Under the pieces are notes generated by a model. It searched no databases, was not told the origin of the DNA, and saw only the letters and a list, made by a program, of their open reading frames with translations. Below, in pieces: positions 26,778-34,826 of a DNA stretch of 64,000 nucleotides. Numbering within the stretch: the first letter of the stretch is position 1; every line of letters starts with the position of its first letter. Source of the DNA: Flammeovirgaceae bacterium SG7u.111 (GTDB lineage: Bacteria > Bacteroidota > Bacteroidia > Cytophagales > Flammeovirgaceae); the NCBI GenBank assembly GCA_034044135.1, contig CP139021.1, forward strand, positions 4,603,635 through 4,667,634, read 5' to 3'. The position numbers and the translations under genes are program-made.

Positions 26778-27280
26778 TGTTGTGGAAATCGTTATTTGAT
26801 CTAAAAAAGTAATCCAAATTCTTTTGAACTGTTAGTGAGCAGCTTACAATTACCAAAAACTGCTAATACAAAAAAGGTGAAGAATGCTTGTATTCTTTGC
26901 AGCTCAAATTAGAAGAAATCTATCAACCAAACAAACAAATAGTAAGCTAATAAACCAATTAACTACTCAACCACCTCATTTGCTTTCAATTTGTTTTTCA
27001 ACACCTATGATTATCCCTAACAAGTTTTACATATAACAACTTTCTAATAAAGTAACCATTACAAGCTAAATGGATAACTTAGAAAACAGCACAAGGAATT
27101 TTAATATTAAATGTAAAAATCACATAAAAAAGAGGGTAAAATAGACTTGTTAATAGATAATTTGGTTGTAAAAAATGATTTTTTTTACGTTACGAAGGAT
27201 GTTTTTTTTACATAACACATATATAATTCCCCATTATACTGACCCGTTACGTACCTACAAACCCAACATAGCCAGGTATA
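26778..27280. other. Intergenic region between divergent genes
   Basis: About 500 AT-rich bases between the phosphorylase and the secreted protein gene. I see no gene, repeat or clear promoter box in it. Confidence 0.4.
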
Positions 27281-28579
27281 ATGAAAACATTATTAATACT
27301 GACATTTACACTAACCATTTCTTCCTTCTATTCATGTGCTCCAGCCTTTGCTCAAAAAATATTTACATCTGTAAAAACGGGCGACTGGAATGATTGTACT
27401 ACATGGAATAATGGGGCGTGCTCGGACATCTTAGGAGATACATATCCTGATGTAAACGATAATGTAATTATAGAAACGGGTCACACAGTCACTATCACGC
27501 AGCATAATGGCGAAAGACCTAGGGATTATGGCACCACCTCTTATGTAGGAGGTGATCTTGCCTTTTTACACTCAGGCAATATCACAATTAACGGAGGACT
27601 CACTACATCTACAAATGTAAAGCTACTCTTAAATGGAAATGTTGATGTATTCGGGTCATTAGCTACCGTCGGGAATACGGCAGATTTATTTGTAACTGGG
27701 AATTTATTTGTTTACAGTACAGCAAGCTCTTTTAGTGTAGGCGATGACTTTTTCATTTCTTCTTCAGGATCAGTAAATTTAGATATAGCCTCTTCCTCGG
27801 CAGACGATATTACTTTTGACGGTACAGGAGCTCAGCTTTGTGGGAGTGGGTCTTTAGACCTTAAAAATGCAACAGGTTCTGCTGATTCTGAAATTAAAGC
27901 TATTGAAGGAGCTGACCCCAATACCCAAGTTTGTGACGGGTTTGAAATTACAGGCTGCCCCTCTTCAGGTGTAACCTATACTTGCAAGTTTACCGGATCA
28001 GGGATTTTTTTATTACCTGTCGAACTACTTCATTTTTATGCTAAAAAAGGGAAGGGGAAGATAGATATGGAATGGATGACCGCTAGCGAGATCAATAACG
28101 CCTTTTTCACGGTTGAAAAATCATTGGATGGCAAGAGCTGGAAAGAGCTTGGAATTGTAGACGGGATGGGTACTAGCTATGAACCTACCAACTACCTTTT
28201 TTCGGACGAAGACCCTAACCAAGGGTTGAACTATTACCGGCTAAGGCAAAATGATTATGACGGCACTTACGCTTATTCCAAGGTTATAAATGTAATTTAC
28301 ACTGGCATTGTCATTTCCAACACTAGCCTTTTGGCTTACCCCAACCCAAGTAAAGGAAACCTGTCACTCAAGGTAACTGGGCTAGAAAGCGAAGACCTTT
28401 CACTTTCCATCACCGATGTTACTGGCAAGATAGTTTATCAAAACACCAAGGTGGAGTTCAACCCGTACAGCGAAATAGAACTTGATCTTCGAAACTTAGG
28501 CTTAAAAAATGGAATATTTTTCATAAAGCTCAACAGCCGATATAGCGAAGTAAGCGAAAAGCTCTTTTTAAACTTTTAG
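27281..28579 (+). CDS. Secreted protein with type IX secretion (T9SS type A) sorting domain
   Basis: 432 residues. A signal peptide (ending near FAQ) is followed by a WNDCTTWNNGAC...PDVNDNVIIETGHTVTI region and a Gly/Ser/Thr-rich repetitive stretch (residues 75-200) that looks like a beta-helix. Next comes a fibronectin-like module (DMEWMTASEINNAFFTVEKSLDGKSW), and then the T9SS C-terminal domain LLAYPNPSKGNLSLKV...GKIVYQNTK. Such proteins are exported through the outer membrane by the Por/Spr system and anchored or released. Biological role unknown, perhaps adhesion. Confidence 0.85.
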   Translation: MKTLLILTFTLTISSFYSCAPAFAQKIFTSVKTGDWNDCTTWNNGACSDILGDTYPDVNDNVIIETGHTVTITQHNGERPRDYGTTSYVGGDLAFLHSGNITINGGLTTSTNVKLLLNGNVDVFGSLATVGNTADLFVTGNLFVYSTASSFSVGDDFFISSSGSVNLDIASSSADDITFDGTGAQLCGSGSLDLKNATGSADSEIKAIEGADPNTQVCDGFEITGCPSSGVTYTCKFTGSGIFLLPVELLHFYAKKGKGKIDMEWMTASEINNAFFTVEKSLDGKSWKELGIVDGMGTSYEPTNYLFSDEDPNQGLNYYRLRQNDYDGTYAYSKVINVIYTGIVISNTSLLAYPNPSKGNLSLKVTGLESEDLSLSITDVTGKIVYQNTKVEFNPYSEIELDLRNLGLKNGIFFIKLNSRYSEVSEKLFLNF

Positions 28580-28601
28580 AGAAGCCTTCATCAGCACATT
28601 C

Positions 28602-28637
28602 AAAGCCTCTGCACTCCTTATGCAGAGGCTTTTTTTA
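28602..28637 (+). terminator. Rho-independent terminator of the T9SS-sorted protein gene
   Basis: Perfect stem AGCCTCTGCA/TGCAGAGGCT with a 7-base loop followed by a run of eight T. It begins about 25 bases after the stop codon. Confidence 0.88.
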
Positions 28638-28695
28638 TGATTAAACCAAAAGAAACCTAAAGAGTTACGTGTTGAATTTCTTTGCTACTGAAAGC

Positions 28696-28834
28696 TTTAG
28701 TTTAGGCTAAAGCCAAATGTACTTATTTGCTAAACGGGGCTTAAAAGCCCCGCCTATTGAGTCTTTTATCACTAGCAACGGGTTTTAACCCGTTGTAAAC
28801 CATGCTAACCAAAATGGCTTTAGCCCAAACTAAA
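28696..28834. repeat. Cruciform-forming repeat element with two nested hairpins
   Basis: Outer arms of 20 bp (28696-28715 and 28815-28834) match at 19 of 20 positions. Inside are two perfect hairpins, CGGGGCTT-AA-AAGCCCCG (28735-28752) and CAACGGGTT-TT-AACCCGTTG (28776-28795). The 139-bp unit could fold into a three-way junction. It resembles non-autonomous repeat elements (MITE or REP-like). Confidence 0.65.
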
Positions 28835-29014
28835 TACCAGTTTATTGTACGTTTTCATTTGTCCACTTACTTAAAAGCACTATACGACTTCTCAGTTTCT
28901 TTCCATTTAGACTTTCCTATATGTACCCACTCCATATCCTTATTTTCTACCTATTTCCCATTTACTTCTCTTTTTCTTCTTCTTATACAAAAACTTGGCA
29001 TATAACTTGTTTAG

Positions 29015-29039
29015 TTATATATAAAATTCTTATATATAA
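29015..29039. promoter_or_regulatory. Candidate PadR operator
   Basis: The palindromic decamer TTATATATAA occurs twice, separated by five bases, ending 11 bases before the padR ATG. PadR repressors commonly bind AT-rich dyads in their own promoters. Confidence 0.4.
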
Positions 29040-29050
29040 TTTTTAAAACA

Positions 29051-29404
29051 ATGCCGCCACCAAAAGACCTACTTAGAGGAACATTAAAGACCATCGTACT
29101 GAAACTGCTTTCGGAGCAAAAGCAGATGTATGGTTACGAAATAACCCAAAAGGTGAAAGAGCTTTCCAACGGGGAAATTGAGCTGACCTTCGGAGCGCTC
29201 TACCCTATTTTGCACAAGCTGGAAGCCGAGGGCGAGCTAATTACAGAAACCGTGTTGGTTGATAACCGAGCACGGAAATATTACCAGCTCACCTCAAAAG
29301 GCAACGAAACGGTAAAAACCAAACTCCTAGAATTTCAGCAGTTTATAGAAACTATGGGCTTGTTGCTCAACCCTTCACCTACTAAACCCTTTTCCCTGTC
29401 ATGA
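29051..29404 (+). CDS. PadR-family transcriptional regulator
   Basis: 117 residues. The winged helix is obvious: LRGTLKTIVLKLLSEQKQMYGYEITQKVKELSNGEIELTFGALYPILHKLEAEGEL, then the wing DNRARKYYQLTSKG. PadR proteins are ligand-responsive repressors. Its stop overlaps the start of the membrane-protein gene by four bases (ATGA), the typical PadR plus membrane-partner pair in Bacteroidota. Confidence 0.93.
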   Translation: MPPPKDLLRGTLKTIVLKLLSEQKQMYGYEITQKVKELSNGEIELTFGALYPILHKLEAEGELITETVLVDNRARKYYQLTSKGNETVKTKLLEFQQFIETMGLLLNPSPTKPFSLS

Positions 29405-30006
29405 GCCAACTAAGCAAAGAAGATATCGACTTTTTGCACAAAAGCTTGGTGCAGAAAGAAATTAAGTACGACCCACTAGTCGATGAGATACTCGACCATA
29501 TCTGCTGCGAGGTAGAAAGCCTGATGGAAAACGGGATGAGCTTTTCAGATGCTTATTTACGGTTTTCCAAATCACTCAAGCCAAAAGCTCTCAAACAACT
29601 TGAAGAAGAAACCATTCATTTAGTCAATTATAAATTATTTGTCATGAAAAAAGCGATTTATATCCTAGCGTCATTTACTGCATCCCTGTTTTTTATTTCC
29701 TCTATAGTGAAGATTATGCATTGGCCAGGTGCCAATCCACTTATCCAAATTGATATGATACTTTTTACTATTACTTTCCTTATTTGGGGAGCATATACCG
29801 TAAAGAAAGAGAAACTAAACAGAAGTGGAAAAGCCCTCTTTCCACTTTCGACACTATTTGTTTTTTCCGCATTGGGTGGCGCTTTTTTCAAGGTAATGCA
29901 TTGGCCGGGGGCAGGTATCCTGCTCACAGTAGGGCTAGCAGGAACAGCACTTTTCTCGGTACCCTATTTCTTCATCACTTCTTACAAAGAAACTCAGAAA
30001 GGTTAG
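29401..30006 (+). CDS. Membrane protein with duplicated GldL-like MHWPGA hairpins
   Basis: 201 residues. A soluble N-terminal region (residues 1-75, DPLVDEILDHICCEVESLMENGMSF) resembles the cytoplasmic part of DUF1700/PadR-partner proteins. Four hydrophobic helices follow in two pairs; the second half of each pair starts KIMHWPGAN (about residue 104) and KVMHWPGAG (about residue 165). KIMHWPGA is also the hallmark of GldL, the inner-membrane motor protein of gliding and type IX secretion, but GldL has it once. Function unknown; translation is coupled to padR. Confidence 0.75.
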   Translation: MSQLSKEDIDFLHKSLVQKEIKYDPLVDEILDHICCEVESLMENGMSFSDAYLRFSKSLKPKALKQLEEETIHLVNYKLFVMKKAIYILASFTASLFFISSIVKIMHWPGANPLIQIDMILFTITFLIWGAYTVKKEKLNRSGKALFPLSTLFVFSALGGAFFKVMHWPGAGILLTVGLAGTALFSVPYFFITSYKETQKG

Positions 30007-30035
30007 GCATCCTAGTGTCAAACCAATCACTTCCC

Positions 30036-30066
30036 AAGCCTTCTTTCTTTTGAAAGAGGGCTTTTT
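30036..30066 (+). terminator. Terminator after the padR-membrane protein operon
   Basis: Stem AAGCCTTCTTTC/GAAAGAGGGCTT with loop TTTT and a T5 tail, 30 bases after the stop. Confidence 0.7.
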
Positions 30067-30179
30067 GTATGTATACCCAAACAAAACACTTTGGGATTTC
30101 CCTTTACTTTCAAGCAAAAAAAGAAGTGTTTTGTAGCATGAAGAAGTAACTTTAACCAACTTCAATGAACAATTAAACG

Positions 30180-30803
30180 ATGGAAGAGCATTTATTGAAA
30201 TATTATGGAAACCTTTTCGAAAAGGAGTTACTGGAAGAGATTTCCAACGAAGGCACTTACAAAAGGATTGAAAAGGGAACAACACTGATAGAAATCGGCA
30301 ATTATATCAAAAGCATGCCCCTGCTGCTCAACGGAGCCATAAAAGTGCTGCGGGAAGATGAAAATGGTAGTGAGTTGCTGCTCTATTTCCTAGAGAAAGG
30401 AGATACCTGCGCCATGACGCTCACCTGCTGCGTAGGCAATGCCCGCAGTCAAATCCGAGCCGTAGCCGAGCTAGATACCGAGCTTTTCCTCCTCCCCAGC
30501 CAAAAAATGGAAGAGTGGCTGAAATATAAATCGTGGAGAGATTTTGTGTTTGAAAGCTACAATGCAAGACTCTACGAAATGCTCGACGCCATAGACACGT
30601 TGGCTTTCCTGAACATGAACGAGCGCCTTTACAAATACCTACAAAACAAGGTGATGGTCAAAAAAAGCAAGGAACTAACTATTTCCCACCAAGAGATCGC
30701 CTACGAGCTCAACACCTCCCGAGTGGTCATTTCCCGCCTGCTCAAACAGTTTGAAAATGAGGGTAAGGTCAAGCTGTTCAGGAATAAACTTGAGGTGGTT
30801 TAG
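30180..30803 (+). CDS. Crp/Fnr-family regulator with Cys-rich sensor
   Basis: 207 residues: a cyclic-nucleotide-binding-type beta-roll (20-130) and a C-terminal HTH (LTISHQEIAYELNTSRVVISRLLKQFENEGKVKL). The sensor carries Cys77, Cys83 and Cys84 in GDTCAMTLTCCVG, absent from Crp and not spaced like the Fnr iron-sulfur cluster ligands. Cysteines there suit redox or persulfide sensing. The genes downstream handle reduced sulfur, and two of their promoters share a near-identical dyad-like site at the class II position, so this regulator is the likely activator. The target inference rests on location. Confidence 0.88.
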   Translation: MEEHLLKYYGNLFEKELLEEISNEGTYKRIEKGTTLIEIGNYIKSMPLLLNGAIKVLREDENGSELLLYFLEKGDTCAMTLTCCVGNARSQIRAVAELDTELFLLPSQKMEEWLKYKSWRDFVFESYNARLYEMLDAIDTLAFLNMNERLYKYLQNKVMVKKSKELTISHQEIAYELNTSRVVISRLLKQFENEGKVKLFRNKLEVV

Positions 30804-30826
30804 GATTGTTTTTCTGGGTTAAACAC

Positions 30827-30848
30827 GAGCCGTTGCATGCAACGGCTC
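30827..30848. repeat. 22-bp perfect palindrome
   Basis: GAGCCGTTGCA and its exact complement abut with no spacer, 24 bases after the crp/fnr stop. It resembles the palindromic unit at 37238-37264 in its flanks (GGGTTA upstream, CTCTAC at the end), suggesting one family of intergenic repeat. Confidence 0.55.
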
Positions 30849-30907
30849 TACAACCTATTTCACTATTTCCCATCCCACCACCACTCCAGCACATCGAACC
30901 ATTTCCC

Positions 30908-30928
30908 TTATGTAACAAAAGTAACTGA
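30908..30928 (+). promoter_or_regulatory. Candidate Crp/Fnr site upstream of the uspA-pmpAB operon
   Basis: 21 bp with core ATGTAACAAAAGTAACTGA. The same sequence, 19 of 21 identical, lies at 34726-34746. Both end exactly 19 bases before a -7 box, so the site centre is near -41, where class II Crp/Fnr activators bind. Confidence 0.65.
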
Positions 30929-30947
30929 ACGGGCAAGTAGCACAATA

Positions 30948-30955
30948 TAGTTTTG
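30948..30955 (+). promoter_or_regulatory. -7 box of the uspA-pmpAB operon
   Basis: TAGTTTTG matches TAnnTTTG. There is no TTG at the -33 position, as expected for an activator-dependent promoter. Transcription should start near 30959, which excludes the in-frame ATG at 30957. Confidence 0.6.
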
Positions 30956-31004
30956 CATGGATTACGAATTATCACTAAACCGCAAAACGAAATTTAGCGA
31001 ACAA

Positions 31005-31847
31005 ATGAAAGTGCTGTTTCTTACCAAGTTTTCCGAAGTAGAAAACTTTTTACTCAATTTTACCCAGAAGATACACAAAGCGCTACCACTTGAGGTGGAT
31101 GTACTACATGTGGTAAACTCTTACCCACAAGTGCCGCTTAAACTTGACGGAACTATTATAGACAAGTGCGTAGACTATGACCTTTCGGGATTGGAAAAAC
31201 TCCAAAAAGAGGAGCAAATACTCGCCGAAGAAATAAAATCTGTCCATCCATTTATCAGTTCGGCTTCCGTAAAAATCGGAGATTTGAGGAGGATAGTAAA
31301 ATACCTGCTTATCCAAAAAGACTATGATTTTATTTTTATGGGTTCGCACAAAACTAGCCTGATAGAAGACTGGACAAACGAAACCACTATCGACCGAATT
31401 TTGGAACAGGTGGATATCCCTGTGCTCAGCCTTAAGTGCGACCAATCGCACAATGCGGGGGTCGAACGCATCGGCATCTTCCACGACTTCTCTTCTTCCA
31501 AGCAACCTAAAAAAATAGAATCGCTTAGCAAATTGGCTAAAGCTCTCAGTTCAGAAGCCCATTTGTTCAAGTTCGTAAAAGAACCACTATCGGAAGAAAA
31601 ACAGGCTGAATGGGAAAAAAGGATGAGAGCCTTTGCCACAGAAAACGAGCTGAACAACTATCAACTACATATCCTCCCGATGAAAGGTGCTAACGAAGAG
31701 GAACTTATGACCCAGCAAATAGCAGAAGAGGGTTTACAACTCATCGCCATTCCAGAGCTACACAGAAAGTCGGTGAACTGGATGTTTGGCAAAAACCTAA
31801 AGTCTAGCATAGCCGACCATGTGCTAGCCCCTTTACTCATTTACTAA
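31005..31847 (+). CDS. Universal stress protein, tandem UspA domains
   Basis: About 280 residues from ATG 31005 (MKVLFLTKFSEVEN), chosen because the earlier ATG at 30957 falls at the predicted transcription start. The first Usp half ends with the nucleotide-loop-like DYDFIFMGSHKTS...ILEQVDIPVLSL; the second half (residues 150-280) ends with SSIADHVLAPLLIY. The ATP-binding G-loop (G-2x-G-9x-GS/T) is degenerate in both, so it may not bind ATP. It is first in an operon with the PmpA/PmpB genes, 22 bases away. Confidence 0.82.
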   Translation: MKVLFLTKFSEVENFLLNFTQKIHKALPLEVDVLHVVNSYPQVPLKLDGTIIDKCVDYDLSGLEKLQKEEQILAEEIKSVHPFISSASVKIGDLRRIVKYLLIQKDYDFIFMGSHKTSLIEDWTNETTIDRILEQVDIPVLSLKCDQSHNAGVERIGIFHDFSSSKQPKKIESLSKLAKALSSEAHLFKFVKEPLSEEKQAEWEKRMRAFATENELNNYQLHILPMKGANEEELMTQQIAEEGLQLIAIPELHRKSVNWMFGKNLKSSIADHVLAPLLIY

Positions 31848-31869
31848 ATTCAACTGAACAAACTATAAA

Positions 31870-32436
31870 ATGCAAATAATAGAATTCATTTCACAACCAT
31901 GGCCATGGTATGTATCGGGTTTTGCCATTGCGCTTACCATGTTTTTATTAGTTTACGAAGGAAAAAACTTTGGCATGTCATCCAACTTGCGCACCATGTG
32001 TACCATTGGCGGAGCTGGTAAATTTGCCGATTTCTTCCGCTTCGACTGGAAATCCCAGCGCTGGAACTTGCTCGTAGTAATTGGCTCTGTAATCGGTGGG
32101 TTCATCGCTTCGCAATTCCTTACCCCCGAGCAGAGCCTCGAACTAAATACACAAACAGTGGAAGCACTTCAGGAATTAGGTTTTTCTGAGCCAAAAAACA
32201 GCTATGTGCCCCAAGAAATTTTTGCTATGGAAAACCTCATGAGCTTCAAGGGTATTTCCATCCTAGTCATTGCCGGTTTTTTGGTAGGGTTTGGTGCTCG
32301 CTATGCAGGAGGCTGTACATCGGGACATGCCATCAGTGGACTGAGCAACTTGCAGCTCCCCTCACTCGTTGCCGTTGTCGGCTTTTTCATAGGCGGTCTC
32401 ATCATGACCCATTTCCTTCTTCCAGTTATTTTCTAA
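31870..32436 (+). CDS. pmpA: YeeE/YedE-type sulfur transporter, N-terminal half (PmpA-like)
   Basis: 188 residues with four or five helices. The conserved cysteine motif is in GFGARYAGGCTSGHAISGLS. In TsuA/YeeE proteins this motif guides thiosulfate through the membrane. The fold is split over two genes here, as in PmpAB, the permease found beside persulfide dioxygenases in BigR-type operons. Likely substrate is thiosulfate or another reduced sulfur species. Confidence 0.88.
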   Translation: MQIIEFISQPWPWYVSGFAIALTMFLLVYEGKNFGMSSNLRTMCTIGGAGKFADFFRFDWKSQRWNLLVVIGSVIGGFIASQFLTPEQSLELNTQTVEALQELGFSEPKNSYVPQEIFAMENLMSFKGISILVIAGFLVGFGARYAGGCTSGHAISGLSNLQLPSLVAVVGFFIGGLIMTHFLLPVIF

Positions 32437-32457
32437 ATACAAAATCGATTTAAACAC

Positions 32458-32871
32458 ATGAAATATATAAGGTTTTTAGCAATAGGCATGTTGTTTGGTA
32501 TTGTCATGTTCAAATCACAAGCTGTTTCTTGGTACAGGATTTTCGAAATGTTCAGATTCGAATCTTTCCATATGTACGGCATTATTGGAACTGCGGTAGG
32601 CTTAGGGCTACTCATCGTGCAGGGTATCAAACGCTTCCAACTTAAAAGCAGAAAAGGTGAACAGATCCTTTTCGCACCCAAAAACAAAAGTATTCCCCGC
32701 TACTTAATAGGTGGAATTATTTTTGGGCTCGGTTGGGCACTTGCTGGCGCTTGCCCTGGCCCTATGTACGTCTTGGTAGGCAACGGTACATTTTCAATTC
32801 TAGTCGTGTTGGCCGCAGCACTGCTCGGCACCTTCACTTATGGCGTGTTCAGAGGAAAACTTCCACACTAG
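32458..32871 (+). CDS. pmpB: YeeE/YedE-type sulfur transporter, C-terminal half (PmpB-like, DUF6691)
   Basis: 137 residues with four helices and the second cysteine motif GLGWALAGACPGPMYVLVGNG. It starts 21 bases after the pmpA stop and should assemble with it into one transport unit. Confidence 0.88.
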   Translation: MKYIRFLAIGMLFGIVMFKSQAVSWYRIFEMFRFESFHMYGIIGTAVGLGLLIVQGIKRFQLKSRKGEQILFAPKNKSIPRYLIGGIIFGLGWALAGACPGPMYVLVGNGTFSILVVLAAALLGTFTYGVFRGKLPH

Positions 32872-32991
32872 CCTTTATCTGTACCACAAAAAATAAAATA
32901 CTAACAGTGTAATCTCCTCCTAATCTGTTAACTTGTAAGAAAGGTTTGGAGAAGGTTTATCACAAAACCAACAACCAAAACAATAATCACA

Positions 32992-34716
32992 ATGAAACGA
33001 TACTTACCTTTTCTCGATTGGATAAAAGGCTACGGAAAACATCAGTTAGCTGGGGATATCCCAGCGGGCCTCACCGTCGGGATTATGCTCATTCCACAGG
33101 GAATGGCCTATGCCATGATCGCTGGGCTTCCTCCTGTATATGGGCTATACGCATCGCTAATTCCCCAAATCATCTATGCTTTTTTAGGAACTTCCCGCCA
33201 GTTGGCAGTAGGGCCTGTGGCCATGGATTCTTTACTAGTGGCAGCCGGGCTAACCGTAATAGCACAAGCAGGAACGGAATACTATATTTTACTTGCTATT
33301 ACCCTCGCTTTTCTGATGGGTACTATGCAGTTTTTAATGGGTGTTTTCCGCTTAGGTTTTTTAGTCAATTTCCTTTCAAAACCTGTAATTAGCGGTTTTA
33401 CCTCCGCTGCAGCGCTCATTATCGGGCTCAATCAGTTGAAATATTTGATAGGCGTAGATATTTCAAGAAGCAACCAAATCCATTTGCTCATAGCCGATGC
33501 ATTTACAAAACTTGGCAACATCCATTGGCTCACTTTTGTTATCGGCATTGCCGGCATTGCCATCATCAAACTCGCAAAAAAATATGTCCCGAAACTGCCC
33601 GCGGCCTTGCTTGTGGTAGTATTGGGTATTTTGGCAGTAACCTTTCTCGACCTTACCGAACAGGGAATTAAAATAGTGGGCGATATCCCACAGGGTTTTC
33701 CTATTTTCAGCATGCCTATTTTACCTGCCGAGCACCTCAACGATTTGTTGCCGATTGCGCTTACGCTTTCCCTAATTGCCTTTATGGAAGCCATTTCGGT
33801 AGCCAAGGCCATTGAACAAAAACACGACGACTACAAGGTAGACGCTAACCAAGAACTGATCGCCATAGGAGCATCAAATATCGTAGGATCATTTTTCCAA
33901 TCGTACCCAACTACGGGAGGATTTTCTAGAACAGCGGTGAACGATCAAGCCGGTGCAAGAACAAGTGTAGCAGCCATTATCAGTGCGATAGTGGTCGGTC
34001 TAACGCTCTTGTTCCTCACTCCGTTGTTTTACAATTTGCCCAAAGCCGTTTTGGCTTCTATCATCATGGTAGCCGTATTTGGGCTAATAGATTTCAAGTA
34101 CCCAATTAGGCTTTGGAAAAATAGAAAAGAAGAGTTTTTCTTACTGATTTTCACCTTTGTGATCACCCTTACGGTGGGAATAAAAGAGGGAATAATCTCG
34201 GGCGTATTGCTCTCGTTGTTGATGCTGGTATACCGGACTACCAAGCCACATTTGGCTATTTTGGGACATATTCCAAACACTACTCTGTACAAAAATATCA
34301 AGCGTTTCCCACAAGCATACGAACGGGAAGATGTGCTCATTTTGAGATTTGATGCCCAGCTTTATTTTGCCAATGCCCAGTTTTTCAAAGAAAGCGTGGA
34401 AGAGCAAGTGAAGCTCCGTGGCGATGAACTAAAACTACTTGTAATCAGTGCCGAGGCCATTAATTACCTCGATTCTTCGGCAACGCATATGCTGGTGCAG
34501 CTCATAGCTGATATCAAGAAACAAGGGATTGAGATTTACCTTACCTCTGCCATAGGCCCGGTGCGGGACATCCTGAAAAAAGGCGGGCTAACAGACCTGA
34601 TTTCAGCACAAAACATGTTCAACACCATCGATGAAGCCCTTTCCAATTATGCTCATCTGGAAAAAAAGGAGAACGACGAACTCTTAAAATCGATTGCTAC
34701 CCAGAGTAATATATGA
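32992..34716 (+). CDS. SulP-family anion transporter with STAS domain
   Basis: 574 residues. The SulP core (residues 10-410) has the signatures [35 protein letters not shown] and, later, [25 protein letters not shown]-terminal STAS domain (about 435-550; [22 protein letters not shown]) follows. SulP proteins carry sulfate, bicarbonate or other anions. Its neighbours suggest sulfate, either export of the oxidation product or uptake; this is inference. The 120-base gap before it has no obvious copy of the shared Crp/Fnr site. Confidence 0.93.
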   Translation: MKRYLPFLDWIKGYGKHQLAGDIPAGLTVGIMLIPQGMAYAMIAGLPPVYGLYASLIPQIIYAFLGTSRQLAVGPVAMDSLLVAAGLTVIAQAGTEYYILLAITLAFLMGTMQFLMGVFRLGFLVNFLSKPVISGFTSAAALIIGLNQLKYLIGVDISRSNQIHLLIADAFTKLGNIHWLTFVIGIAGIAIIKLAKKYVPKLPAALLVVVLGILAVTFLDLTEQGIKIVGDIPQGFPIFSMPILPAEHLNDLLPIALTLSLIAFMEAISVAKAIEQKHDDYKVDANQELIAIGASNIVGSFFQSYPTTGGFSRTAVNDQAGARTSVAAIISAIVVGLTLLFLTPLFYNLPKAVLASIIMVAVFGLIDFKYPIRLWKNRKEEFFLLIFTFVITLTVGIKEGIISGVLLSLLMLVYRTTKPHLAILGHIPNTTLYKNIKRFPQAYEREDVLILRFDAQLYFANAQFFKESVEEQVKLRGDELKLLVISAEAINYLDSSATHMLVQLIADIKKQGIEIYLTSAIGPVRDILKKGGLTDLISAQNMFNTIDEALSNYAHLEKKENDELLKSIATQSNI

Positions 34717-34725
34717 TCAATTCGC

Positions 34726-34746
34726 TTATGTAACAAATGTAGCTGA
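34726..34746 (+). promoter_or_regulatory. Candidate Crp/Fnr site upstream of the MBL-rhodanese gene
   Basis: Core ATGTAACAAATGTAGCTGA, 19 of 21 identical to the site at 30908. It also ends 19 bases before a -7 box, while the 19-base spacers themselves are not alike; this argues for a conserved protein-binding site. Confidence 0.65.
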
Positions 34747-34765
34747 CAGGATGACAAGCAACCTT

Positions 34766-34773
34766 TACCTTTG
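34766..34773 (+). promoter_or_regulatory. -7 box of the MBL-rhodanese gene
   Basis: TACCTTTG fits TAnnTTTG, with no -33 TTG at the usual distance. Predicted start of transcription near 34777, giving a 50-base leader. Confidence 0.6.
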
Positions 34774-34826
34774 TTGCATAATTTAAAATAGAACAACAAA
34801 ACCAACAAGTACAAAATATTTATAAG

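Noticed and set aside
28802-29005. 67-codon frame between the T9SS protein and padR
   Set aside because: It begins inside the cruciform element and contains low-complexity Phe/Leu/Tyr runs, typical of noncoding AT-rich DNA.
29701-29920. Similar nucleotide stretches encoding the two MHWPGA motifs, considered as a DNA repeat
   Set aside because: The similarity follows from the shared protein motif and does not extend beyond it.
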